Shown piece by piece: positions 20,863 through 30,874 of a stretch of 34,209 nt of DNA. The translations under genes were made by a program, and so were the position numbers. This stretch comes from Chara braunii (Eukaryota; Streptophyta; Charophyceae; Charales; Characeae), in assembly GCA_003427395.1 (NCBI GenBank), contig BFEA01000094.1, positions 26,510 through 60,718 on the forward strand, written 5' to 3'. The stretch's first letter is position 1; every line of letters begins with the position of its first letter. The notes beneath the pieces were generated by a model that saw nothing but the letters and a program-made list of their open reading frames with translations, ran no database searches and was not told the origin of the DNA.

Positions 20863-21545
20863 CACAACTGCTAATTTGCTAAAAGGACAGGACCAGTGCA
20901 GCGGGCCTTCATCTGCCCTGGCCTACAGCCAGGGCCTATTTGGCTATTTGCCAGTTCGGCCTGTGGGACCAGGCCGTGGCCTGACCCCACAGGCCGTATA
21001 TTGTTTCAGTCCAGTCCAGTCCCGCCCGGTACCACGGTCGGTACCAGGCCAGTCCAGTCCAGTCCAGTCAGTCCGCTGGGGGTATACCCCAGCTGCAGTC
21101 TGTTTTTCGTCATTCTTCACTTTCGCAGATCTTNGAGTACTTGCGTGTGGAGTCTGCGTCGGAGCTGCGCTGTCCCCTCCAGCTCCATCTCTACCTCCTT
21201 CTTCGTCTCCATCCCGGCGGGTCCGGCACAACCAGAAAGTTGCTCCAAAAGATTACGGCCATAATGGCATGCCTTCTCTTCAACATGCGGTTGGTTTGGA
21301 GGCAAAGACCAGGGGGCAAAATGCAAATATGACCTGGGCCGGTAGGGGTAAAAGGAAAATAAATAGGGACTGGCCCGACTTGGAAAAGTAGCCAAGTACC
21401 AGGATGTTTTGCAAAGATGGACAGTACGTGGTAGGGGTATTCTGCAAAGATGGCAGGTCCAACCGACGCCAGTGGCAGTCCGCAAAACATTTCCTGTGTC
21501 AGACGGGTAATCCGCTCTATCCACATCTTTTAGGGGCGCTTGTGA
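20408..21545. mobile_element. Larger TIR element related to 11862-12256
   Basis: The left arm starts GGGATAATTTGTGAAATACC, continues with AATAAGTTGAGATATA and matches the 11862 element through CGGAATGCCC. Near 21415-21541 the inverted counterpart of that element's interior and arm appears (GGGGTATTCTGCAAAGATGG, then CCGCTCTATCCACATCTTTT), with the terminal 40 or so bases missing or diverged. The interior includes a (CT)n(CA)n microsatellite at 20789-20861, CCAGT repeats at 21008-21070 and a single N at 21134. No coding capacity is apparent. Confidence 0.65.
20789..20861. repeat. (CT)n-(CA)n compound microsatellite
   Basis: A CT tract with one CACT interruption passes directly into a CA tract of about 30 bases. 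Peptides read through it are repeat artefacts. Confidence 0.95.
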
Positions 21546-21939
21546 TGCGCCACCAAACGCCCCGCGCGGCGTTCCGTACTTCGGACGCTGATCAGAGTAG
21601 TTAGGGGCGTGGCCGAGAATTTTTGGCCATGGGGGTTGAGCCGCCTGGTCGAAACAAGGGACTCTTGCTTCGGGCCAAGGTGCCCAGGATGGGGCTTGAG
21701 CTGTCGCCGGGGACGAACGACGGCGTCCTACGGGCCGGCCGTCGTCATCACATGGACAAGGGAAGAAAACAAAACGAGAGGGGAGGAGAGAAGAGATACG
21801 AAGCCGATGGGAAGGGAGTTCTGTTCCCCAAGGCGCCAGGTTCACCCGGCCTTTGGGCGCAGGAACCCCCCCCTAATCGGTTCGGCTCAGGCTTCAACGT
21901 CCGGTTCGTCGAGTCCGTGCGTTTGGCACGGCACGGGGC
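21546..21939. other. Left flank of the gypsy element
   Basis: GC-rich DNA with a purine-rich block at 21755-21800. No gene is recognised. Bases 21935-21939 (GGGGC) would be the 5-bp target duplication if the LTR starts at 21940, but the partner site is outside the window. Confidence 0.4.
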
Positions 21940-24435
21940 TGTGACGCCCAACCTCATGCCCGGCGCGACTTCCTGATCGGAGTAGGGTGTGGGCCTGGAA
22001 GTGCGAAAAGGGGTGTGCCAAGGATTTTTGGAAGGTGGGGGTGGAGTCCCAGGTCGGAACTGGGATCTCCAGTGGCAAGGTTAAGGGGCATAGATGCAAT
22101 AGAGCAATGGGAAAATTTACGGGCGCGGGCTGGCACATTGGTGGTGCAGGGCCGTCCGATCCTGACGTGATCGCCAGATCTGGGGAGCCTGTCGACGCAT
22201 TCCTTGGGGCTCACGTCTGCGGGGCCCGCCACGTGGCGTGGGTTGGTGGGAACAAGGCCCAGGTGCCGAGGCTTCGGGGGTTCGGGTATGGGCACGCCGC
22301 CTGCAGCTTCGGCACAGGGTGGAGGGCCAGTAGGGTGCTATGGAATTCCACGGTACTACTGTAAGCTAATGATAGGGGAGGAGGAGGTGGTATGGCGGGA
22401 AATTAGTGGCGATAAGGGCGAAGCCGGGAGTTATGAAATACTGCGTGTTGTACGTGTTTGGGTAGTTGGGTCCCCGCGGGTCGCTTCGTACGGCGAGATG
22501 GATTTCCCTAGCGCAAAATCTATTGTTCTCTATGAGGCAGGGGAATACCGGGTTCCTCAAATTTCCCCATAATCGGAGCTGCTCTTCTTCCCAGATTTCT
22601 CGGTACCCGAAATACGACTCGTAATCCTTGGAATTCCAAGATACGCCGGAACTCCGCGAGCTCGTCATTCTTTCATCACTCACATCCTAGGGGACAAGCT
22701 GTTCGGGGAAATCACCGTCCGTAAGTGCGTAAGAAAGACGCGAATGAGTCGCACTTACTCGCACTTGCGGGCGATGGTTAACCCGATCCTGTGGATATCA
22801 ACTCCCGGCCTGGCGAAGGGCTAACCTCGTGCGACAGACAGGACACAAATTACGGGTCCGAGTGGTCCGGACGCGTGTAAGCCGCACTCCGTTCGGATCG
22901 TGCTTACGTGCGTGCATACGATACGTCCGATCATGCTTGTCAGATGATCATTGTGAGACGACAGACATCCAATCAATCATGCCAACATGCCATCTCCATT
23001 CCCATCCGATTTCATAAGTACGGGACGTCATTCAAAAACGAAGTGCAAGATGTGCGCGGGGTATGCATACATCATTTCGCGAAAAGAAAGTCCGAGAAAG
23101 AAATCAAAACGGAAAACATTGAGAGAAAACCAAGTCGAAACAAACGACAAAGAGGGCCGCAAAAGACAAGGGCGAGTCGCCTGTAATCGACACCAAAATT
23201 TTATATACACAGATGAAAAAGGAACGAAAAAGAAAGATGCAAATCCATGCCCAACTCAACCTCAACTCTCTCTCTCTNGTAATCGACACCAAAATTTTAT
23301 ATACACAGATGAAAAAGGAACGAAAAAGAAAGATGCAAATCCATGCCCAACTCAACCTCAACTCTCTCTCTCTCTCACTCTCNGATGCCGACAGTCCGTC
23401 GTCGCGCACCAACCCACGAAGTCGTCACCTCGCTTAGTCCTCCTGCGCCCGTCAGGTTCGCTCCGCGCCCACAGTCCGTCGTGGCCCGCGTCAACCCCGC
23501 GCATTTGGCACAAGCTCGTCGGGTCGCTCGACTCCCACTTCACTCACCTCTTACTTCGCTCGTGTGCCGAAAGTCCGTCGTCGCGCAACCCCGAGCTTCC
23601 AGCAATAGTTAAGAGCGCAAGTTAATCGCGCAGCCGGAATTTATAGTGTGAATGCATGCGCGAAGAACACGGAATTACAAGGACATAGATAGATGGGGGA
23701 GAGGGAGTGCCTATGTTTGCATGGCCGGGCCGCGGCGTGGGGGACGTATCCACTCCACGCATCGATCCGAACATGCAAACGCGACTACCCAATGTAGGCA
23801 GGGGGGCGGGGAAGGAAGAAATGAGGCGGGAAGAAAAAAAAGCAAAAAACAGAAAGAGACAGTTACAAAAGTATGCGCCAAAAATTACAGTTGCAAAAGG
23901 ATTGAGGCGCCAATCAATCAAGGTTCCGGCGCAGCAGCAAGAAAGAGCGCGCGAACATGCAGAGCAGCGCCCCAGAAAAACAAAAATTCCAAAATTCCTA
24001 AATTCCTAGCAAGTCTGCCGAAAAGGTCCGAAAAGAAACTCAAAATTCCGAAGACCGTATGGCTCCGACCAAGATTCGAAAAGAAAATTCAAGAAAGAAA
24101 TTCAAAAAGAGACACCGAAATTCCTGCGCGATGTCTGCGCGCCCAAAAGTCCGACAAAACAAAATTAAAAGTAGGAAAACGAAAGAAAAGAAGGGACGTC
24201 AATATTTATTAATCGCGCACTCGGCGCGCATTCTGCATCCATCCAAGTTTCGCCCCCTTTTCCCCGTGTATTCTCGAATTGTCCCCAACTGTCATCAGGG
24301 GCTCATGCGAGAATGAAGAAACAACAAAAAAGAAAGGACACACATGCAATTTTCCATCAACCCGTCCAATGGACGTGGGACCCCGCTTAGCACTTCGCGC
24401 CGAAAGTCGCGCGTTACAGAAGCTAGTTCGTCACA
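21940..24435 (-). repeat. Downstream (3') LTR
   Basis: Homology to the right LTR starts near 21951. The probable termini are TGTGACG at 21940-21946 and CGTCACA at 24429-24435, a 7-bp inverted pair giving the usual TG..CA ends and a length of about 2.5 kb. The right boundary cannot be confirmed because the other LTR is truncated, and no purine tract is visible beside it. The LTR contains a (CT)n tract with two single-N joins (23279 and 23383) around a repeated segment of about 93 bp that looks like an unmerged assembly overlap. Confidence 0.7.
23201..23207 (-). promoter_or_regulatory. Putative LTR TATA box (3' LTR)
   Basis: TATATAA reads on the minus strand within TGTATATAAAATTTTGG. It lies about 60 bases downstream, in transcription direction, of the (GA)n form of the microsatellite. 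A start near 23175 would leave an R-U5 leader of about 1.2 kb. Confidence 0.5.
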
Positions 24436-24601
24436 TATGTGACGCCCAGGGGGTTCCAAAGATAAGCAAGCTCCTGCTTGCTAGCTGATATGTCGATCAT
24501 CTTCGATTGATTGGCCGTGGATGGTTGGTCTTCTTTTCTGCCGCATACCGTGCGAACGAGTCTGGAAGTCATGCTGCGCGGCAGTCGTATCCTGGTTGTC
24601 G

Positions 24602-26113
24602 TCATTCGTGAGGAAGAGGAAAAGGAAGACGATAGGCAGGCGGAGGTGTTGATGGGGGATGAGTCGGGATAGGTAGGAAGAAGCGTTCCAGCTCATCGTC
24701 CGTCTCCGGAAGGCTCCGATGATGGACGATTCTATGGAAGCGGGGGAATCGGCGGCGTGTAGTGGGGAGAGAAGCGAGGTAGTCGGGATAGAGAGTGGCG
24801 AAAGTTCTAAGAAGCGCCTCGCGAAAGCGATCGCGGTCGGTGCATGCAGGGATTAACCCCGTGATGAGGCAATAAACCTCTACGGCGTTGATACGACGCC
24901 ATCCAACGCTCAAGAGGAGTACATGGAGAGGGAACTCGGGGGAAGCACGCCAGGAGGATGAGTGGGGATGACTGTGACCGAGAGGCGGATGGAGTAGTAA
25001 TGACGGAAAGTGTCGTGGGGGAAGGGGTTGTGGAGGAAGACGGCGGGGCGGGTGAGCTGGCGCAGGGTGAGGAAGTCATGGGGGCGGAGAGAGAGAGCCC
25101 GAGGACGAAGACCGATCGGCCTCATCTCGACGTGCTCGAAGTGGGGGATGGACCGCAAGGGAGAGGGAGGCGGAGGGGGAGCGGCTTCGTCGTCGGCGTC
25201 GTGGTGGGGAAGGAGGCTGGCGAGCGGATGGCCTAGCCATCTGGGCCTCATGGCCGTCGTCTGGCAGAGGTGGCTCCAGGTCGAGCGTTGCATCGTTGCT
25301 GATCGGAAGATCAACAACCGGCGCAATCTCTAGTTGGGGATCCTTGTTGGCGTGCTACTCGTCGTTGTCGTCACCGCTCCCTTGCTCGCTGTCTTCTTCT
25401 TCTGCTTTCTCTTCACTTTCCGTTTGCAGGAGCTCGTCTTCGTCTCCTTCTCGTCGTTGTGCCGGCTCCCCTTTGTCTTCGTTCGGATTCTCCTCCTCTT
25501 CCTCCGAACTTTCTTCCGCGAGCTCCTCGCAGATTATCTCCTCCAATTCGTCTTCGTACCGCGGTCTGTAGAAAGCGGGATCCACGATGTCGCGCCGATC
25601 CAAGTAATCCAACCGTGAAGGCGGAATTCTCGATGGGAAGCCATCCACGCAAGCTGACCACTGAAGATACGGCGACAGCGTGCGCGAGGTGACGTGGGGC
25701 ACCAAGCGCGGGTCGACCTGAGAGACAATGCTGACGTCAAGATGGTCGACCAACTGCGCAATTGGGACCGTAAGCTCCTGGGTGAGAAGCCTCCGACAGC
25801 CTGGACGCACTGCCTCGAATAGAAAACCGAGAAGGTCCCCCTCTACTTTCGTCCGCCACGCTTGAATCAAAAGGAGCTCCAATCGCTCAGACCGCGGATA
25901 ATTGCTCTCATCCCTCGTCCACGTCACCCGTACTTCCGCCAAACACAGTGAGAGTTCAATGAAGTCTCTGCGCCACGCGTCCCACTGAGAGGGATCGAGG
26001 AGGGGAACAACCAGAGGATCTATGCAGAAGGAGAGGCGGGAATGAAGATCAGACTGCCAAAAGGTGGGGAAGGAAGAAGGAAGCTCGAGAGTAGAGATCG
26101 GGAAGGAACTCAT
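24602..26113 (-). pseudogene. Accessory ORF B of the gypsy element, about 500 codons
   Basis: The ATG at 26113-26111 overlaps the stop of ORF A, again as ATGA. The first 252 codons are open to TAG at 25355: an ordered part (FWQSDLHSRLSFCIDPLVVP, DAWRRDFIELSLCLAEVRV, LDYLDRRDIVDPAFYRPRYE) and then a strongly acidic tail (EEIICEELAEESSEEEEEN). Coding character continues past the TAG (KDPQLEIAPVVDLPISND), shifts frame near 25200 (FEHVEMRPIGLRPRALSL, HDFLTLRQLTRPAVFLHN, RHYYSIRLSVTVIP), and shifts back near 24930 (VGWRRINAVEVYCLITGL) until 24602. So one long protein is inferred, broken by one nonsense codon and two indels. No family is recognised and no membrane span is seen. Confidence 0.45.
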
Positions 26114-26586
26114 CGGGGATGGAAGGGGATGAGAGGGGGTGATTGCGTCGGCGAGTCACGCCGATCCAGCCGAAGGCCGTTATATTCGATCGCTCGGATT
26201 GGTGCGATCACGTCCCCTTGGTGCGCCAGGATCTTGGTCCACTCGTTTTGAAGATTGTGCGCCCACAGAAGCAACGTCGCCTTGATTCTCGTGTGTCGGA
26301 TGGGGGGGATCGTCGTGAGATCCCCACTGAAATTAACCACCACCGTTATCCGGCCGACGTCCACAGATGTTCGCTGTCGCAACCCGACAACTTCGGCCAA
26401 TATGATCGCGCCAGCCCTCCCGTCGACGTGGATCTCTGCTGCCGCGTAGACGCCCTTCGAGCAGAAAAATTGCGCAACCCGCTGAAGGTCCGGACTAAGA
26501 CGAGGATGATGCACCTGCCGCAGTGTCAAATTCCCCCGTGCTACCACCGCTTCTTCACTTAGAGCTCTCTCCTCCATATAGCTCAT
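26110..26586 (-). CDS. Accessory ORF A of the gypsy element, 158 aa
   Basis: The ATG at 26586-26584 overlaps the pol stop codon as ATGA, and the frame is intact to TGA at 26112-26110. The product is soluble-looking and mixed in composition (SEEAVVARGNLTLRQVHH, VAQFFCSKGVYAAAEIHVDG, ATLLLWAHNLQNEWTKILAH). I see no signal peptide, membrane span, zinc finger or chromodomain, and recognise no family, so an envelope-like role is not supported. Position after integrase on the same strand makes it part of the element. It is intact although pol upstream is broken. A second Met four codons in is an alternative start. Confidence 0.5.
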   Translation of the reverse strand: MSYMEERALSEEAVVARGNLTLRQVHHPRLSPDLQRVAQFFCSKGVYAAAEIHVDGRAGAIILAEVVGLRQRTSVDVGRITVVVNFSGDLTTIPPIRHTRIKATLLLWAHNLQNEWTKILAHQGDVIAPIRAIEYNGLRLDRRDSPTQSPPLIPFHPR

Positions 26587-28460
26587 GGCGATGGCGAGGG
26601 TGACGGCGGATCCAACAGAGATTGAGAAGGAGAAGGAGATGCAGAGGAGATAGAGTCGTCGTCGGGAGAGGTTGATGGAGAAGGAGACGGAACAGAGGGA
26701 AGAAGACGGAGATAGGACACGTGGCGTGTGACCGGGCGAGCCGATCGGCTGCCAGAAATCTCGGGAGCGAGGCGCACGGTGTCCACGCCGTTGGGTCTGA
26801 GTTCAATCGCTCGATACTGTCCGAAGAATCGTGGCGCTAGTTTACCCTTGGGTGCACATTTCCTTACCTGCACGATGTCCCCTAACTTATACTGGGTCCT
26901 GGGACCCGCATTCCCGTTCCGGGCCTCGTAACTCCGGACCTGTTGGCCGTGGGCCAATTCGGTGGACCGTTGGCGTTTCCGGGCCAGTCTAGGTAGGGAC
27001 CGCTCCATGAGTTCCAAGTGCCTTTTGGCTTTGTCCTGAGAGGTGTCCCTTATGGGGCGTCGGTTAAGTCCTGATTCGTCGGGGAGGCTCGGTATCGATA
27101 CACACGCGACACTATTGGTCCGCAACTAGAAGGGGCTTAGGCCCGTCGATTCGTGGGGCGTTCCGCGATGGACCGCCAAGATGTGGTCGACAATATCAGG
27201 CCAGGGTCGGGGGTCTCGTGCCGCAATATTCCACCGCAAGGCCGTTTTTATCACCCTATTCGCGTTTTCCACTAATCCGTTAGACTGGGACATGTGCGGG
27301 GCCGTGTGCCGTATGGAGACGCCATGTATGATCAGGTTCCTCTCGACTTCTCCTCTAAATTCGACCCCATTGTCGGTCAAGATCTCCTCTGTGTCCTGGT
27401 GCATGCCCAGAAAGCGGTTGACGTACCACGCGATTTCTGCGGCTTGTCGTGTCTTGCAGGGTTAGGCCTCGATCCACTTAGAAAAGTGGTCGACGAAAAT
27501 CAGCAGAATTGAACAGTCGCAAGTATTCGGTCTGGGGGGCACCACTATATCAGTAGTATTCATACTAACCCTCTGAAACGGCCTTTCAACCACAGTTGGA
27601 ACTATCGATGTAGGCGGTTGGGTTGGGGCCTTGTCAGCAGCGCAGACCTGGCAGTGTTGGACGACGAATTTAACGTCGTCCCGGATATTGGACCAGTACC
27701 ATTGATTTCTGTCAATCGCAGCTTCGGTAATACGCACGGCAAAATGCGTCGTCGTTTCCTCGTGGGTGGTTCGTACCCAGTCGTACCGCATGAACGGGTG
27801 CGGAACTACTAACCATGCTCCACTGCCGTCCGTTTTATGCTTCTCTAACCGTCCATCCACCCATCGGTAATCCCGTGCTCTTTCATTGGCCCTCCTCCGA
27901 TCCTCCTTGGAGAAGGTTTCGAGGGAGTTGCCTACCACCGTGGCTATTAAGGCGACATCTGTCCAGACTTGCGCTCTTCTAAACTTCTGGATTTTGTCGG
28001 GGCCTTCCGACGTGGCATCGAGGAATCGGGCTTCCGTCGGAATCCTGTCAGTGCAACATAAGGGACAGAACCAGGGTCTATCACTACTCCGATACTGTAT
28101 GCACGCACCGTGAGCACGTGCGACACATTTCCGACAATCTACCCATTCAACATATCCCCTCCCTTTTGGACACATGTGGACGGAATAGACTCGAGAAATT
28201 GACTCGCAGAATAACAAAATTTGTCAGGAAGGGAGGCGAAAGAAGAGGATGGGGAAGAAAGAGAGGGAATCAGGACATTACCTCCGTCACCCATTGCCCT
28301 TCACCGGCTTCTTGCCACGTGGAATAACCGCAACTTCTCCGTACTTTGGACCGTTGTTGATGTCCGAGTCCTTCCACGGTGTGATCTCTTCCGCTTTTGG
28401 TACCTTACCGGGTCGGTGCAAACGTGTCAGTCCGTCGGCGTTGCCGTGTCTTTCTGTTTT
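26583..28460 (-). pseudogene. Linker with PHD-like cluster and gypsy integrase
   Basis: After RNase H the same frame reads HGNADGLTRLHRPGKVPKAE, then crosses stops at 28287, 28278 and 28224. At 28165-28060 it encodes CRKCVARAHGAC..CPLC, the C-x2-C-x4-H-x2-C-x11-C-x2-C half of a PHD finger, with one further Cys upstream (VHMCPKG). Integrase follows: an HHCC zinc-binding domain (THEETTTH to CQVC), then the catalytic core with Asp in MNTTDIVV, Asp in ILTDNGVEF and Glu in SNGLVENANRVIK, and a C-terminal GDIVQVRKCAPKGKLAPRFF domain. Integrase would insert the cDNA. TAA at 27462 and TAG at 27126 interrupt it. The frame ends at TGA 26585-26583 in a Ser-Pro repeat. Confidence 0.85.
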
Positions 28461-29993
28461 TCAATGGACAATGTCAAATTCATATTCTTGCAACCGCACC
28501 GCCCATCGTCTGATCATGCCCGTGTAGTTGGTTAGCTTTTTCAGAGCCAACAGAGGTTCATGGTCGGTGACGAGCAGAAACTTCTGATCGTACAAATACG
28601 GATGGAAATGTTGGATACCCCACACTACCGCATAACATTCTCCTTGTGGAGCGGAATCGTTTCGTCGCTCGTCTGGCACCGTCCGAGAAGCGTACTCAAT
28701 GACATGCTCCTTCCCATCGTTTCCCTTCTGCGCCAGGATGGCCGAAATAGCCTCCGGCTGTCAGTCGGTGATGAGAATAAACTGCCGAGAGGGGTCCGGC
28801 CGGATCAGAATCGGGGCCGTGATGAGAGCATCCTTCAGGGCCCCGAAGGCCTGGTCGCACTCGTCATCCCAATGAAGGGGTTGTTCTTTTCGCAGCAGGT
28901 TTGTCAGAGGCCTTGCTACATCCGCGAACCCCTTGATGAACCGCCGGTAGTACGAGGCCAGACCCAAGAAGGCTCGAACCTGCGTCAGTGAGGTCGAAAC
29001 CGGGGCCTCTTTGACCGCCGCAACTTTTTTAGAGTCCGGCCGCAGGCCTCCACGTGTCACCACATACCCCAAGAACGAGATTTCCGGGCGCGTGATGAGA
29101 GCATCCTTCAGGGCCCCGAAGGCCTGGTCGCACTCGTCATCCCAATGAAGGGGCTGTTCTTTTCGCAGCAGGTTTGTCAGAGGCCTTGCTACATCCGCGA
29201 ACCCCTTGATGAACCGCCGGTAGTACGAGGCCAGGCCCAAGAAGGCTCGAACCTGCGTCAGTGAGGTCGAAACCGGGGCCTCTTTGACTGCCGCAACTTT
29301 TCAAGAGTCCGGCTGCAGGCCTCCACGTGTCACCACATACCCCAAGAACGAGATTTCCGGGAGGAAAAACTCGCTCTTTTCCAGCGCGATCTTGAAACCT
29401 GCGTCTCTCAACGCACTCAACGTCCATTCGATGTGCTGCGCGTGTCCGTGAAACGTGTCCGAGTACACCAGAATGTCATCCATGTACACAATGACGCAGA
29501 AGTTAATCATCCCCTGTGTCAGCCGCGTCTTATTGACGAAATTCTGAAAAGTCACGTTTATCGCCCGCTGAAACGTGGCAGGCGCGTTGCACATTCCCAT
29601 CGGGCACCTAACCCACTGCCACATGCCTTCAAACAAAATGAAGGCGGTCTTGGGCCGATCTTCTTCCTTCACCAAGATATGATGAAACCCATGCCGAATG
29701 TCGAACTTGCTCAAGTAGTTAGCGCACCCGATCGCATCAAGTAGATCATCAATCCGGGAAAGGGGATACACATACTTAATCGTGATATCATTTAGCTTTC
29801 GATAATCGATGCATATGCGGACTGACCCGTTCTTTTTGGGAACCAACACAAATGGGAACGACCGGGGACCAGTGGCGGGCTCAATCCATCCGTTTGCCTC
29901 AAATTCCCTAATTCGCTGCAAGGCCGTCTTGCGCTCTGTCAACGAGTATTGGTACGGCTTGCAGTGGATCGGACACGCTAATCGCCCCTTCAT
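28461..29993 (-). pseudogene. Gypsy reverse transcriptase and RNase H
   Basis: RT motifs appear in order: WIEPATGPRSFPFVLVPKKN, ICIDYRKLNDITIKYVYPLS, KFDIRHGFHHI, RCPMGMCNAPATFQ, the catalytic VYMDDILVYSD (YMDD at 29486-29475), then FLPEISFLGYVVTRGGL and a thumb/connection region FLGLASYYRRFIKGFADVAR. RNase H follows with FILITD, VIEYASRTV, GECYAVVWGIQHFHPYL and VTDHEPLLAL, ending EYEFDIVH. Together they copy element RNA to DNA and remove the RNA. A 273-bp in-frame tandem duplication repeats the RT connection. TGA codons at 29301, 28761 and 28461 inactivate it. No frameshift is seen across this segment. Confidence 0.9.
28818..29363 (-). repeat. 273-bp in-frame tandem duplication inside pol
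   Basis: Unit 28818-29090 and unit 29091-29363 are nearly identical. CGTGATGAGAGCATCC begins at 28818 and 29091, and AGATTTCCGG at 29078 and 29351. The period is 91 codons and the reading frame is kept. It repeats the segment from PEISFLGYVV through YYRRFIKGFADVAR to GALKDALIT. Copies differ at a few sites, including TGA in the right copy where the left copy has AAA. Confidence 0.95.
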
Positions 29994-30014
29994 ATTCTAT
30001 TAAAATATCAGCGA

Positions 30015-30872
30015 TCAACCGATGGATCTCATCAGGTACATACTGGGGCACATGCAATTCATACATCTGATCCAAAATCCGAACGTTAACCTGCTTTGTG
30101 TGTATACGCCGAGTAGTGTCAGGTGGTGCGATATAAAAGAGTGATCCGATCTCCAAGAAAACACAGTGGCCACCATCTGTGCTTCCTCCTTCCTGATCGT
30201 TGTATGACCTTCGGGGGTAATCCCGTCGCAGATGTCTCGCCAGGGCACGTTTTTGGGCGAAATTTTGATCCTGAATTCATCGGATCTTGCCTCGATGCGC
30301 TGAGGGGGTTCCAAAGAACCTGCTTCGTCTCCCAAACGCAACAATTGAACCTCTTTTGCGGGCTGAAGCAGGGATCGATGTAAGTTAGTGAGATCACAAA
30401 AGGAACGCTTGTCACTATACCGAAGGAGAAGGGGAGATACGCCTTCGTACAGGGTCCAAGGGGGTTCCAAGGAATCAACTAGCCTCGAAATTTGTACGAG
30501 GGGTTCTCCCATGATCAACATATGAGCATTCTGTGTGGTTAGATGCATGGTGCGCGCAATAGTGCGAGGCGGCGGGTAGTGAATCTGCTGCCGTAATAAC
30601 CGCGTAACGATTGGGTCGTCATCGTCGTCGCTCCACGCGTCGTTCGATGATTGGCCTCCGTCCACAGGTGCATTCCAGGAGACCAAGCGGAGCGCTCCCA
30701 TTGTTTCTGGAGAAATTCGGGGTACTACCTTAACCGACGTTCGAAGAGTTAGTCTCAAGGGTATTACATACGGCTTTCCCCCGGTATTCCGGAGAATGAC
30801 GGATCGGCGTTCAAAGTCCAAATTAGCACGCAGAGCCACTAATGCAGGAAGCCCGAACAAAACGTCATACAT
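30015..30872 (-). pseudogene. Protease C-terminal part and linker to RT
   Basis: The segment opens with MYDVLFGLPALVALRANLDF, the 'YD..LG.P.L' strand-loop that closes gypsy retropepsins, and continues as a linker with an acidic run SDDDDDP. At about 30150 coding character moves to another frame (29908-30156), which reads NVRILDQMYELHVPQYVPDE, and it changes frame again just before RT. At least two indels therefore lie here. Confidence 0.7.
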
Positions 30873-30874
30873 AT

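Noticed and set aside
21987-22364. ORFs of about 120 codons present in both LTRs
   Set aside because: They are not conserved as protein between the two LTR copies beyond the DNA identity, and lie in the untranslated LTR leader.
24602-26586. Envelope-like gene of an endogenous retrovirus
   Set aside because: The ORFs after integrase are in the usual env place, but no signal peptide, membrane span, Cys pattern or cleavage site is visible.
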